DNA of 64,000 nt from Phylloscopus collybita (GCA_027886175.1 JAJNNQ010000028.1:2003001-2067000); one strand, 5' to 3'. Positions 9,806 through 22,625 are shown, counted from the stretch's first letter. Notes: a model not told the origin generated them from the sequence alone. Translations and numbers: made by a program.

Positions 9806-12800
9806 AACTCAGGCTCTCGTGCTGAGATCCTCGCAGGGAGCCGGGCTCAGGGAATGCGGGGCTGATGCTGCTGCTGTGTCCTGGCCAGCTCAGGCTGCTC
9901 CAAGAGCAGGGAAAGGAGGGATTTGTTCATGGGAATGGGGGGAAAAAGGGGCTGAGGGGGGCACGGGGATGAAGGGGGCACTCTGGACCTGCTCTGCCCC
10001 GGATTTTCCAGAACCTTCCCCTGGAATTTCAGAAGGAGTTGGAGCTGAGAAGTGGCAGCGCTCAGGAACCAGCCCAGACAAAGCTTTCCTGGGGGAAATC
10101 CTTCCCCAGCCCCAACTCCTTCCCGGGCTCCCCAGTGTCACAGGCAGCCAGCAGGGGCTGGCCCCAAACCGGGCTGGTTTCTCCTCCTTCACCGACACGA
10201 AATCAAAAATCAGCTCGGGGCACCTCCCTGCCTCACCTCCGGCTCAGCCCGGTGACCTCCGCTGGCCAAAAACGCGCTGAGAAGGTCCCGTGTGAGCACA
10301 GGGGGGCTCCTGAGAACTTCCCAAGGCAGGGAATTTCAGCCCAGGGAACATCCCAAGGATGGGGATGATCCCGTTTCCTGGCAGCAGGGACCTCCTGGGC
10401 TGGGACCCCCACAAACCCTCGTCCAGACGCCCTGAAAACGTAGCAAGAAGAAAAAAAAAAAATCCCCAACGCAAAAACCATCCCTGTGGCAGCCTCAGCT
10501 TCCCTGGGAATCTCTTCCCTGGCTCTGGGAATTCCCATGGGAAAAAAACCAGATAGAAAAGACCCCAAAATACCAGAAGAGACCCCAAAATGCCAGAAAA
10601 GACCCCAAAATTCCAGAAGAGACCCCAAAATGCCGTTTTCCTCTCTCTGCAGAGAAGCAGAGACCCACCTTAAACCCACCTTAGGCTCAGCTCAAGGGGT
10701 TGGCTCAAACTGCCCGGGAAGGGTTTCACTTCTTAATGAATGAAGCACAATGGGGGAAAAAAAAAAAAAAGGCACTTTTAATTAATTATTATTGTTATTA
10801 ATGAGGTGCTTGGAGCTCTGCACTCCCTGCGGATGCCCTGGGATGAGAGGCTGTGCCCATCCCAAGAGTTCGGGTTTAGACGGGACCCAGGGAGCTCTGA
10901 GCGATCTCAGGGCTGGGGCAAGGATCCCGCAGAATTCCCTCAATCCTCCCCGGCCTCCCGCCATTCCCAGGGCTGCAGAAACTCCCTGGTTTTTACGGGC
11001 AGGTGGGAGGAATTCCCCTCCAGGGCTGCGGGGCTGGGACCCCAGGTGCCACCAGCCGGGGTTGGTCCCGGGTCCCCCGGCCGAGGCTCCCGGCCCCCGC
11101 GTGTAACATTTCCAGCCTCCCGAGCTTGTGACCACGGTTGCAACATTCCTTTTGTTTTCTAGGAATTCGACTCCACCAAGGAGGGAAACCACAGGGAAAT
11201 TGTTTCAGTGTGTGTGCGCTCTGGATTTGGGAGCGGAGGGATGGGGCCGAGGGATGATGTATCACACACGCGGCTCCGCAGCCAAGAGCTTTAAAAAAAA
11301 ACACCCTCCGCTTTAAACGCGGGGGAAAAAAGGGACTTTTTCCCTCTTTGGCTTGGCAAGGGGCTGAGCCCAGGCAAAGGGGAGATCAAAGCCAGGCGAG
11401 GCTGCTGCGAAAAATCAAGGCCCTGGACATTTATTAAGATTTTATTCATAAAAAGCCCCGCTCTTGAGTGCGGTGGGATTTCGCTGTGGAACTTTTGACA
11501 CGGGAGCTGCCTGATTTAGAAGGAAAATTGCCTCTTTCTGCTGCCAGCGGTAAGGCGATCCCCTCCATTTCCTGTGAAATTCCAAGCAGGGATACAAACA
11601 CCTTTCTTGTTGCCCTCAGGTGGGCTGGAGCCGCATCCAGCCCTTGTTGCTGGAGGCTGGATTGTCCCCAGCACGGGGTGGTCACCCCCAGGCAGATGTG
11701 ACTTTCTCTGTCTGCTCCAGCCCCACCTTGCTCCCTTTGCCCTGGGTTGAATTCCGAGTTTTCCCGTTCTCCGACCTTTTTTTTTAAATTTTTTTATTTT
11801 TTTTTCGCGGCTCTTTTCTCCCCTTTGTGCGATCTGCAGCACAGAAGTTTAACTTGGCAGCGGGGCTGGAACAGATGGAGAGCCCTGGCCCAGCTCCCCA
11901 GATCCCAGGAACTCCTGCTTGGAGCCGTGGGCAGCATTTCCAGCCGCTCACTGCCTGGATCTGCCAAGGCAGAGCTTTAAAAAAAAAATCAAAAAAACCT
12001 CCAAAACCAACACTTTCAGGTAGAGGAGCTGGAATTTTCTTTAGGACAAGTGACCACATGAGCATCCTCCTCCCATGGAAGGTGAGAGCTCCATCTGAGC
12101 TGATTCCAAGGGAAAACAAGAAGGTGATTCCAGGGAAAGCTGGAATATCGCTGTCCCTTCCTACAGCTCAGTTTGGAGAAGCCCCAAACCCAACAGTGGA
12201 TTCTCCTGAAGGTGAGGATGGGGCAGAGCTCTGCACTCGCCCTCCAAGCACATCCAAGCCATGAGCAGGCACAGGTTGGAGCCACTCCTCACGGAGAAGA
12301 TCCTTCTTTTGTCTCTCCCAGCACCAAGAGATGAGGAAAAACCACGTCCAGGAAGGTGGTGGTGCCCAATCCCAGGCACAAGGAGCAAAAGGAATGAATC
12401 CACAGGGAGTGGAGAGGTCCAGGAGGGGAGCAGAGGGCAAGGACGGCACCCCAGGGTTACTCACGAGGCCTCTCCCCATTGCCCTCGGCCGAGCAGGGCT
12501 CTGTGGTGAAGTAAAAATGGGAAGAGAAAGGAAAAACATCGGAGCAAAGCTTGTTTGGTGCGTGGAGAGCCCTTCCTTGGGAAAGCAGGCGGGTGCCCAG
12601 CTCTGGAATTCAGGCAGGGGAGAGACAAGAGGTGCTGGATCCTGCACGGGAAAAGCTGATAGGATTCCAGCAGGATGGGAGAAGAGCTGTGGCCAGGGGC
12701 TGAGGAGCTGCTGGCAGGGGATGATTAAATGGGAATCTGTCTCCTGTCAGGACTCCTGAGGTCTGCATCAGCCTGGTTCCCCCAGCTCTTCCTCAGGGAC

Positions 12801-12894
12801 CATCTCTCCATCCCTCTGACCACCACGGTCACACAGAGCTGAAGGTGTCCCACCACACTGGATGAGCTTCAAGGTGGCCTGGAACCCAAACCAC
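9806..12894. other. No gene recognised; mostly unique DNA
   Basis: Relatively unique sequence with only small repeats: four ~20-bp GACCCCAAAATNCCAGAA copies at 10559-10634 and an A run near 10757. A moderately GC-rich patch at 11,030-11,330 includes CTTTAAAAAAAAAC and TTTAAACGCGGG. This is a reasonable place to look for a far-upstream non-coding exon or enhancer of the fibrillin gene, but no exon can be supported from the sequence. Confidence 0.5.
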
Positions 12895-12985
12895 CCTGGA
12901 ATTCCAGGTTAAAGGGGCCCTTTAATTCAGGGTTGGGCTCGATGGTGGGTCCCTTCCAACCTGGAATATTCTGTGATCCCGTGGC
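12895..12985 (+). mobile_element. CR1 3' tail fragment
   Basis: GGTTGGGCTCGATGGTGGGT, CCCTTCCAACCTGGAATATT and CTGTGAT match the last ~90 bases of a CR1 subfamily. Confidence 0.55.
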
Positions 12986-13744
12986 TGCTCGGGGAGGGTG
13001 GATCCTCTTTAACTCCTCCCCCGAGTGTGGATCCCATCCTGCTCCAAGGACATGCAGAGGGTTTGATTTACCCCTGGTGCAGCATCAGCTGGGAAATGCA
13101 AACCCTCTCAGCTCCCCTCCTGCCCGGGCATCCCTCCCTTCCCTCCCTGTCCCGGGATTCTCCCCTGGGAAGGGGCTGCACAAGGAGCTCCAGAGCTGCC
13201 AGACCACCCAGGCAAGGCTGGAGCTGCCCCAGCTCAGCCTGCCTGGAGCAGCTTGGCCGTGGCACAGCTGCAGCCCAGGGCCACAAAAACATCGGGTTTT
13301 GCTCCCCAGGAGCAAATCCAACCCCGTGGCCTCTCTGGGACATCCCAAATGCTGGAGCAGAGCCCCCACTCTGCCACCCAAAGGAAGAGGGGAACAAACT
13401 TAATCCAAATTGACCCGAATACATCTGTCCTGCCCTCCAAACATCTCCTCGTGGATGATATCCTGACCCCAAACTCCCTTCCTGCCCCAGGTGGGCCACA
13501 GCCTCACTGATCCCCAGCAGGCCAGGGAGGAGTCGTGCTCCAAACCTGGCTTCCAGAGGTTTTTTATCAGTTTATCCCAAACTCTGAGGGTCTGGATGGG
13601 TTCTGATCTGACTGGCCTCGGAAGAATCCAAACCCTTCAGGATACATTTGACAGGAATTTCTGGAAAACACAGCCAGACCCAAAAGGGACGGGAAGAAAT
13701 TTTGCGTGCAGCGATACCCTGGGACCCGCTGGCCAGTCGCTGAG

Positions 13745-13830
13745 CTGGGATGGAGGGGTTGGGTCGGATCCTTGAGGTCCCTTCCAACCCAAATCATTCC
13801 GGGAGCCTGGGATTCCACGATTCCTGTCAT
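13745..13830 (+). mobile_element. CR1 3' tail fragment
   Basis: GGTTGGGTCGGATCCTTGAG, GTCCCTTCCAACCCAAATCA and GATTCCACGATTCC match the CR1 terminal segment with its GATTC-type end. Confidence 0.6.
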
Positions 13831-14274
13831 TCCAGGAGGTCAGTGCAGCAGGAAGCACTCACAGCAGAGCCTTTGTGTCTCAGCTGCTTGGCAAAGACCC
13901 TTCCACCTTCCCCCGGGGGGGGGAGTTGCATCATTATTTTGTTGCCTTGCAGGCGTTATTCATATTCCAAGGTCTGGGGAAGGAGATTTTTTCCTTTGGA
14001 ATCCTTTGGAATCCTTTGGCTGCGAGTTGGAGTCGGCCCCTCAGTGATGTCACCCTTGGCCAGGACACCCCCAGTGTCCCCAGCCCGTCCTGCAGGGTCC
14101 CTTTTCCCAGCACAGGGTAACAAACCCAGAGCCAGCAGAAAAATCTTTTCCCTTCGAATATTTACAGATTGGGAGGGAACAGCTCAGCTCTGGGAAGGTG
14201 CAAAAACCCTTTTTTCTCCTGCTCCCTCTGCTCCCAGGAGCCAGCAGCAGGAGCAGATTTCCCTGGGTGCCAGC

Positions 14275-14675
14275 ACCTCCAGGAGCCATCCCCTGGGGAA
14301 GGCCCACACCACCCAAAGGAATGACACTCACACTCTGAGATGTTCAAGGCAGAAAAAAAGGCAGTTTATTTACAAACTTCAGCATTTATAGAATTCCATC
14401 AGTGACTGTGGAGTGGAGGAAGAAAAATCTTCCTCTCCAACCACACTGGACAACCCAACAGTCCAACAGTCTCCTCCTTCTGAGAAGAATGCGAATATTC
14501 TTACATGCTGAGATGTCCATGGTAGAAAAGAGGAGGATTTATTTACAAACTTCAACATTTATGGAATTCCAGCAGTTACCGTGGAGTGGAGGAAGAAAAA
14601 TCTTCCTCTCCAACCACACTGAGCAACCCCACAGCCCATCAAGGGTCTCCTCCTTGTGAGAGGAATGCAAACCTG
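14275..14675 (-). mobile_element. Probable retroviral LTR fragment with internal ~170-bp duplication
   Basis: On the minus strand, GTTTGTAAATAAACTGCC is followed by CTGCCTTGAACATCTCAGAG and TGTGAGTGTCATTCC, resembling the polyadenylation/R-U5 end of avian endogenous-retrovirus LTRs. The segment around it is present twice in tandem (about 14,335-14,505 and 14,508-14,675). The copies share the near-identical CTTCCTCTCCAACCACACTG block and both keep an AATAAA. No internal viral genes are visible. LTR identity is inference from motif pattern. Confidence 0.4.
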
Positions 14676-15059
14676 GTTGGATGGTTACAATAACAAGAAA
14701 AAATTGTTGATGTAAAATCGTGTCTGACTCCATTGCAAAAGGCGAACACAAAAAAGCCAAAATAAAACTTTAGAAGAACTCCTTAAAGAGACAAAAAAGA
14801 GCAGCAAAATCTCAGACAGCAGGCCGCTCCTGGCTGGGCCTGCCACGGAGCAGGAGGTGGATTTGGCCTGGCAGGGCTGTGGGGGGCAGCAGGAATTTTG
14901 CCAGGAAAGGTGTTGGTGCTTGCTGGCTCCCACAAATCCTTATTTTTGGGATGTGCTTGTGTTTTCCCAAGAGGAGGAATGAAAAGGAACAGAGGAAGGA
15001 TCCAATCCCACAGGCTGAGCACCCACGTTGGGCTGCGTGGCCTGAGCTGTGTCCTGAAC

Positions 15060-15236
15060 TGTCCTGGAGACCCAGGACACAGGGAATGGCCTCAGCTGGA
15101 CAAAGGGATGGGATTTGGGAAGGGATTTTTCCCTCTGAGGTTGGGGGGCTGCCCTGGAATGGAATTCCCAGAGAAGCTGTGGCTGCCCCATCCCTGGAAG
15201 TGTCCAAGGCCAATCTGGACAGGGCTTGGAACAACA
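15060..15236 (+). mobile_element. CR1 LINE fragment
   Basis: GGAATGGCCTCAGCTGGACA, CCTGGAATGGAATTCCCAGA, GAAGCTGTGGCTGCCCCATC and GAAGTGTCCAAGGCC are in CR1 order, ending at GGACAGGGCTTGGAACAAC. The final tail is missing and replaced by an A run. Confidence 0.8.
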
Positions 15237-15239
15237 CAG

Positions 15240-17252
15240 CAAAAAAAAAATTCTCCAGGTACTGCTGGGAACATTTGCAGACCCCAAACTGGAGGGGTTT
15301 TCCACAGGGATCAGGACAGGGCCATCAAAGGGAATGAGCTGAGGCCCAGAAGCTGTAAAACAGCTCCAGAAGGGATCAAAGGCCTGGAGAAATTCCCTGC
15401 TCCCAGGGCTGGCAAAGCTGAGGGAGTCACTTTATCAAAACTAAAGGAAGTCTGAGGGATAACTTGATAGCCAGGCATGGATATCACTGGAGAAGGAGAA
15501 TGTGGGATAGAAAAAAAACCCTTTATCATTGGGAGAAAAAACCAACAAAACAAAACAAAACAACCAGCATCAGCCGGATGCCAAATCCAAGGATTCCAAA
15601 TGAGAAATAAAGGAGGGAAGTTTCAACAGCACCTGGTGTGTGGAAGGGGTCCCTGCCCATGGAATGGGAGCAGCTTTGAGGGCACTTCCAACCTAAACCA
15701 GGCTGGGATTTGCAACCAGATGCCCAGGAAATCGTGGATCCCCAGTCCTTGGTGTCCTGGGCAGGCCTGGATGTCCTGCAGGAGGAGAGGCACCGGTCAG
15801 AGGGAGGGAATGGGCTCAGGACCAGGAAAAAGGGGTGAAATGCTGTAATCTCTGGGATCTCTGAGGTCACTCTCCGTGACGTAATGTCCCTTCTCCGAAG
15901 CTCTGTCACCACGCAGGTGTCCCCACACCTGCTCGCTGCGCAGGGGATGATTCCCAGTCCTCCCCAGTCCTCCCCGGGGCTGCTCACCCACATGGAAACA
16001 ACAACCACAGCCCTGCCAATTCCGGCTAAAAATATCCCCTGACCCGTTTCCCCCGAGACTCCTCCTCTGAGCCTTCTTCCCGGGGCATTCCTGCCCAAAT
16101 CTGAATTTAAACTTCACCAGCCAAACTCCCCACGGAGGCTGTGGCCACTCCTTGTGCCCAAACGTCTCCAGCCAGGAGACAAATGGGGGGAAATTTGTCT
16201 GGCAGATCCCAGACCCGGCCCTTTCTCCTTTCCTGGGAGGTCTCCAGGGAGCTCCACACTTGTTTGCAGGATAATCTCCAGGTTTAAGGAATGCCTGGTG
16301 GGTGCTGGAGACCCCAGAAGGGGATGGAAGGGGATGTTTAAGCCTCTCTGGGTGAAGCAGGATGGTTCCAGGCCCTCAGGAATATCCAGGGAACATCCTC
16401 AGTCCAGCACTTCAACACACATTCTCTACAACGACCCACGTGGGAGGAGAGCTTTCTCCTCTTTTTCCACTCTGGAATTTTTTTTTTCCTCTCCTTTTTT
16501 TTTTTTTTTTTTTTTCTCCTTTTGCTTTGCCTTTCCCCCTTGCCCGTCTCCCGCAGGATTTGTGCCTCTCCCGGTGTGCGCAGGTTTCCTGGTGCTGCTC
16601 ACAGGAGACATGAGTTCATCCAGGCTCCCTCCTCCTAATCATTCCCAGGCATGGAAAAAACCCCCTCACACCCCCGAGGAGAACATAAACATGGACGGGA
16701 TGTGCAGAGCTTATGGAGACGGGGCTATGGGAAACACATGGTTCCAGTTTAATAAAACTCTTACATTTCCAGGGCTTTTTTTTTCTTTTTCTTTTTTTTT
16801 TTTTTGCCTTTTTTTTTTTTGCCTTTTTTTTTTTTTTTTTTTGCCTTTTTTCCTCCCCATTTTATGGCTTGTTACAGAGCTGGGAACAGCAGAGCTTGTT
16901 TTGTTGTTCTTATTGTGTTTTATGAGGACAATGCCTTGTCCAGAGCTCCAGACATCAGATTTTTGGGGTTTTTTTTGGGGGGGGTGGGGGGAAGATAAAG
17001 CTTCCGGCAAAAGCTCTTGGCTCCCGCCCAGGTCTCCCTTAACTCCTTCTGGGAATGCTCAGGGTCTGACAGCTGGGGATGGGCCACAATGGGGTGGTCA
17101 AGAAGCCCCAGATGCTCGGAAATATTTGATCTAATCTTGCTCCTTAACCGGTTTCAGCCCCTCAGTCGGATTCTTCCTGGCTGGCTTTGTGAGTTTTGTT
17201 TTTTTTTCCGGAGGGATTTGGGGTGCAGGGAAGGAGTTTGCCTGGTTGAGGC
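15240..17252. other. No gene recognised
   Basis: Unique-looking sequence with a degenerate CR1-like tail at about 15,640-15,715 and long T-rich runs at 16,490-16,515 and 16,775-16,860. The hydrophobic open frames over the T runs are low complexity. No exon is supported. Confidence 0.5.
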
Positions 17253-17624
17253 AGGGGAAGGGGATGTGGGGCATAAAGGCAGATTTGGATCATCAATGGC
17301 AGGATCCCAGGATGGTTTGGGTGGGAAGGACCTCAAGGATTACCCAGTCCCACCCCAGAGATTCCTGAGCATCCCTCCTCCCATCCCTTGTTCACAGCCG
17401 GGCTCCTGGATTCCAGCTGCTTGGTGAAGTGAATGAGGGAAGGGAAGAGCAAAATCCAAGCAAGGTCCAGTCCTGGGGATTTTGGGGCTTTGAAGGGATC
17501 ACAGGTTCCTCCCTCACAGCAAAGGCTGGATCCACTTTTCCAGCCACCCATTTGTGTGTGTGAGTGTTCCCCAGGGCAAGGAACCCAGTCAGGAACGGAG
17601 CCAATACAAGGCAGAGCCCGAATC
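17253..17624 (+). repeat. Inverted repeat, left arm (372 bp)
   Basis: The reverse complement of this segment matches 19,366-19,737 over the same 372 bases, with only about four or five mismatches seen by eye. Similarity stops abruptly at both ends. The arm contains a CR1-like tail (GGATGGTTTGGGTGGGAAGG) and a GTGTGTGTGAG microsatellite. Confidence 0.92.
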
Positions 17625-18604
17625 CTTCCCAGAGGGAGGATGGAACCTGGACTAAAACAGGGGAGAACATCCAAGCACCTGGAAAATCCTTGGAGATTTC
17701 TGCTCACTGCCATTCCATGGAGGCAGCTTCTGCAAGAGACCTCTGGCCCCCACCAAAGGCGTTTTTTTTTTCTGCTCCTGTTTCATTCCTGTTACCGGGA
17801 GCGGGGAAGTGGCTCTGCTCATGTTTTCCCCATCACTACAAAGAAGAGCCCTGGAACAAACCCCAAATGCTCAGCACTGCCTGGGAAAAGGGAGAGAAAT
17901 CCCACAAGGAACACTGCTAAGGCTGCAGGAGCTGCAGGAGGACTCAGATCCCATCCCAGCTCTGCTGATTCCCTCAGGATTTTCCTGTCCTGCAGCCCCT
18001 CCAGCTCCCCAGCCCTCTCCTCCTTGTCCATCCCAGCCCCTGGCTCTCCCCCTTCCCTCTCCCCTCCCGTGCTGGACATTGCTGAGTTTATTTTTTTAGC
18101 TAGAAAATCCCATTTTCTGCCAGCTGCAGGGAAAAGGTTTGGTGGGATGAGAGGGAAGGGGATAAAGGGAGGGAAGCACTCGGGGGGAAAAGAGGGGGAA
18201 CAGGGGAGCTCCAAGCCCCAAACACCCCCCAGACACCGAGGGCTGCTGTGCCCCGGAGGCATCCTGAGAGCCCAAACCCCAGGGAAACGGGGCTCAGACC
18301 AAAAACCCCAGGGAAATGGGGCTCTCACCAAACCCAGGAGGCTCCTGCCCACTTCCTAGAACATTCCTGGAACTGAGGAGCGCGGAGGTGCCGCTCTCCA
18401 AAGCCGTCACGTTCCATGTGCGGAGCTGCCCCGGCGCTGAGCTCAGGGCTCTGCTCCCCTCCCAGCCCAGGATGGATTCCAAGGCCTTGGCTGCTTCCCC
18501 ACCTTTGGATGTGCCGGGCTCAGCTCTGCTCCCTCCCTGCCTGGGGCTAAACACAGGGATCCTGCTGGGCTTTCAGCAGGAGAGGCAAAGAGGGACTGGG
18601 GACA

Positions 18605-18855
18605 AAGGGACGGAGGGACGGGATGCAGGGAATGGTTTCCACCGGCAGCAGGCAGGGATGGATGGGATTTTGGGGAAGGAATTCCTGGCTGGGAGGGTGG
18701 GGAGGGGCTGGGATGGAATTCCCAGAGCAGCTGGAATCCCTGGAAGTGTCCAAGGCCGGGCTGGAGCAGCCTGGGACAGTGGGAGGTGTCCCTGCCATGC
18801 GCTGGGTGCTCCTTCAAGATCCTTCCAACCCAACCCATTCCATGATAAATGGGGA
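18605..18855 (+). mobile_element. CR1 LINE 3' end
   Basis: GGAATGGTTTCCACCGGCAG, GGGATGGAATTCCCAGAGCA, GTCCAAGGCCGGGCTGGAGC, GGGAGGTGTCCCTGCCATG and CCTTCCAACCCAACCCATTC, then CATGATA. The element lies in the loop between the two inverted-repeat arms. Confidence 0.85.
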
Positions 18856-19365
18856 ATGCGAAAAATACGACAAATACAAACCACAGCCTGACACAAAGAG
18901 ATTGTGAAAGGGTCACTGAGATGCCAGGAGAGGGAGCTGGGACAAGCAAAGTGCTGCAGGGATCAGAGCAGCTCCAGAATTTCAGGTTCACAGGCGATAG
19001 AGCAATCAAAATCCAGTTGGGTTCAACGACTGGCTTGGAAACCTCCCAGGAATCTCTGGTTTCAGGCGAGTTGGAAATAAAACAAACTATTCTGATGGTA
19101 TTCAGCCGCCGTGTTCAGACAAAACTCAGCAGCCAGGGAGCCTGAACTTGCTGGTTTTGCAGCAGTTTTTCACAGCCCGAGGACGCTGTGTTTCTGGTCA
19201 AAGCCGATCCCACTTTTTGGGCTCCTCATTGTGATGCAAATTATCCATCCCAGCTACCGCGCTCAGGCTGGGTCATTCCCTGGGGGAGAGAGGCTGGGAT
19301 CAGGCTCGGGGATGGTGCTGAGGACACAGACACTGAACCCCAGCCCGAGGCACGGCAGGGAAACA

Positions 19366-19737
19366 GATTCGGGCTCTGCCTTGTATTGGCTCCGTTCCTG
19401 ACTGGGTTCCTTGCCCTGGGGAACTCACACACACACAAATGGGTGGCTGGAAAAGTGGATCCAGCCTTTGCTGTGAGGGAGGAACCTGTGATCCCTTCAA
19501 AGCCCCAAAATCCCCAGGATTGGACCTTGCTTGGATTTTGCTCTTCCCTTCCCTCATTCACTTCACCAAGCAGCTGGAATCCAGGAGCCCGGCTGTGAAC
19601 AAGGGATGGGAGGAGGGATGCTCAGGAATCTCTGGGGTGGGACTGGGTAATCCTTGAGGACCTTCCCACCCAAACCATCCTGGGATCCTGCCATTGATGA
19701 TCCAAATCTGCCTTTATGCCCCACATCCCCTTCCCCT
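19366..19737 (-). repeat. Inverted repeat, right arm (372 bp)
   Basis: Partner of 17,253-17,624 in opposite orientation, about 99% identical by eye, separated by a 1.74-kb spacer. Could be two young copies of one dispersed element or a local inverted duplication. No target-site duplication was recognised at either arm. Confidence 0.92.
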
Positions 19738-20077
19738 TCCTGGGCTGGAGCCCAGGAGCGCTGGGAAAGCCCTGCCCGCCTCCAGGAGCATCCCAGGAGG
19801 GTGAACCATTCCCTGAGATCCATCCCTGCTCCCACAGGGAAGAGAGCAGTGCCTTCCTCAGGGGGAAGGGGACATCACCTCGTTTAAGGTCCCATCCAGC
19901 CCTTCAGCTGCTGCCACTGTCCCTCTCTGTCCCCAGACAGGATTTTGGGAACGCTCCCGATCCATCGCCTTTCCCTACCCAGAGCGCTGCCCGAAGCTGC
20001 TTTAATTAACCAGGGTTGTGTTTAATTCAGGAACAGCTCGGCACCTGCCGGGGCTGCCCCGTCCAACCTCTGGGCTC

Positions 20078-20122
20078 CAGCTCCTCCTCCTCCTCCTCCT
20101 CCTCCTCCTCCTCCTTCTCCTC
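20078..20122. repeat. (TCC)n microsatellite
   Basis: Fourteen or so TCC/TTC units within otherwise unique sequence. A poly(T) run of about 30 bases follows at 20,522-20,550. Confidence 0.85.
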
Positions 20123-20827
20123 GCATTCCAGGGGTCGCTCCCCCGCTCAGGACCCGTTCCTGGCCGGGGACACCCGTCCCCCTCCAGGGACAGGGACCGG
20201 GCTGGTGACGTGTCCAGCCAGCCCAAAGCGACGTGGAAATGGTGCTCCCAAGAGGCTCGGAGGAGACACGCCCTGGGAATGTGTCTGAGCAAGGCTGGGG
20301 CTGGGATAAATCGGGATGAATCGGGATAAATCGGGATAAATAGCGCACCTTAGCAAAAGGCTGGTGAAGGGAATTCTTGGCTCACACTTCAGGAGTTGGT
20401 TTTTTTTGTGTTTTTTTCCGCAGTTTGTCACTGGCACCATCAACACGTGGAGGGTGGAAAATGTGTCCAATATCTGAAACAAATCTGCATTGTTGTTACA
20501 GGGTTCTGGTTTTTTTGGTTTGTTTTTTTTTTTTTTTTTTTTTTTTTTTTGGAGCAACCCTTAAATCACCTCCAGCGAGAGAGGCTTTAATTCAGCTGCT
20601 TCATCCAGCTTCCCTCATCCATGGAGAACTCTTCCAAGTGGGGTCCAGGTCTGTCAGGAGGGAGAACTCACACTGGAGGAAGTTGTTTGGAAAAAAAAAC
20701 CTAAGAGCTATAACAGTCCTGGAAATTCTGAAATGCAACCACCACCCACACATGCACAGATGGACACACACTGAGAACCTCCAATGCAGAGGAAAATCGA
20801 GATATTTTAGAAATAGCACTGACATTT

Positions 20828-20995
20828 AGAATCCAAGAACGGTTTGGGTTGGAAAGACCTTAAAAGATTATCCCATTCTACCCCCCAGTGAAAGGCAGGG
20901 ACACCTTTCACTGTCCCAGGTTGTTCCAAGCTCTGTCCAGCCTTGGACACTTCCATGGATGGGGCAGCCACAGCTTGTCTGGGCAACTTCCCTCA
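20828..20995 (-). mobile_element. CR1 LINE 3' end
   Basis: Reverse orientation: GGTTTGGGTTGGAAAGACCT, GGCAGGGACACC, CACTGTCCCAGGTTGTTCC, CCTTGGACACTTCCATGGAT and GCAGCCACAGCTTGTCTGGG. Confidence 0.85.
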
Positions 20996-21030
20996 GTGTC
21001 TTCAGCAAAAAGAGGATTTTGTATGAAGCT

Positions 21031-21088
21031 GGTTAAAAAATAAAATAAAATAAAATAAAATAAAATAAAATAAAATAATAAAATAAAT
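21031..21088. repeat. (AAAAT)n microsatellite
   Basis: About eleven TAAAA pentamers, immediately adjacent to the truncated CR1 element on its left. Confidence 0.9.
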
Positions 21089-21993
21089 GAAAAGGAGAGA
21101 GATCTGAAAACCCAAGAGTTACAAGTGATGAGACTGAAATTCACCGAGATCCTCCCACTGATGGGGAACAGATGCCAGGGAGAAAGTGCAGTCAGAGGGA
21201 TGGAAAAGGATGTTCCCCGAGTGCTTCATTCCCTCTACAGCTCCAGGAAGAGTTAAATCCATTCAGGGACTCTTGGAATGGGTTCCACTCTTCCCTCACA
21301 AAATGAGCCCCAGCCTCATCCCATGTCCCAGACATGTTTTCACCTCTAAACTGACTGAAAGATGCCGTCAAAAACAAACATTCCCAAGTTACTCTCCGAG
21401 CTCTCAGCTCAGGGATGTTGAGTTTTCTCTTCACCAACGATGGAAAGAAACTCCGCCAGGAATTCCTTACTCCAAATTCAGCCAGATCCGAGCTCAGGCA
21501 TTGAAGGTTGTAACCTCACCCCCCAAAAAAATCCCATCTCCAGGAGGCTCCAAGTGAAATGAATTTCAGGATGCCTCCTGCATGTCCCTGCTGCAAGAGG
21601 AACATCTGTTTCCTATGGAGTGGGGAGATATCCTCTGATTTAATCGGGTTGGGGAGATTAGAAGGATAATGGGAGACATTGGCAAATTCCAAGTTTCCTA
21701 AAAGTTCTCATTTTCATTTCAGGAAGCCTGAAGGGAAAGGGTTGAGCCTGTGCTGCAGTATAAGTGGGCTGAACAAAGCTCGTTAGGGATCAACAGGAAA
21801 GCAGGGATCATTTACATCGCTCTTATCAGCTGGAAAACACCGAAAAATCCAGGTCTTTCTGACACCACCCTGAGCTTTGATCCAGAGCTCCTGCACAAGG
21901 AGAGGGGAGCTCAGGTGTCACTCCAAGCCTTGGGTGAGCTCCTGAGGCACAGAGGGGGGAACCCAAGGTGGGAGACTTGTCCCAGATTTGTGC

Positions 21994-22625
21994 AACTTCC
22001 AGCAGGAAGCAACCAGAGATTCCAGCAGGAAATAACAACAGATTCCAGCAGGAAATAACAACAGATTCCAGCAGGAAATAACCAGAGATTCCAGCAGGAA
22101 ATAACAACAGATTCCAGCAGGAAATAACAACGGATTCCAGCAGGAAATAACAACAGATTCCAGCAGGAAACAACAACAGCTTCCAGCAGGAAATAACAAC
22201 AGATTCCAGCAGGAAACAACAACAGCTTCCAGCAGGAAACAACAACAGATTCCAGCAGGAAATAACCACAGATTCCAGCAGGAAATAACAACAGATTCCA
22301 GCAGGAAACAACAACAGCTTCCAGCAGGAAATAACAACAGATTCCAGCAGGAAACAACAACAGCTTCCAGCAGGAAACAACAACAGATTCCAGCAGGAAA
22401 TAACCACAGATTCCAGCAGGAAATAACAACAGATTCCAGCAGGAAATAACCACAGATTCCAGCAGGAAACAACCACAGCTTCCAGCAGGAAATAACCAGA
22501 GATTCCAGCAGGAAATAACAACAGATTCCAGCAGGAAATAACAGCAGATTCCAGCAGGAAAAAACAGATTCCAGCAGGAAAAAAAACAGATTCCAGCAGG
22601 AAACAACCACAGCTTCCAGCGGGAA
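21994..22625. repeat. Minisatellite, 23-bp unit
   Basis: About 27 copies of GATTCCAGCAGGAAATAACA plus ACA, with ATAACC/ACAACA and GCTTCC variants. The GCTTCC/ACAACA variants recur in phase every three to four units, a higher-order pattern. Minus-strand frames give CCFLLEA-like repeats only. Confidence 0.95.

Noticed and set aside
16426..17010. Phe-rich and Lys-rich ORFs at 16.4-17.0 kb
   Set aside because: Long T runs; low complexity.
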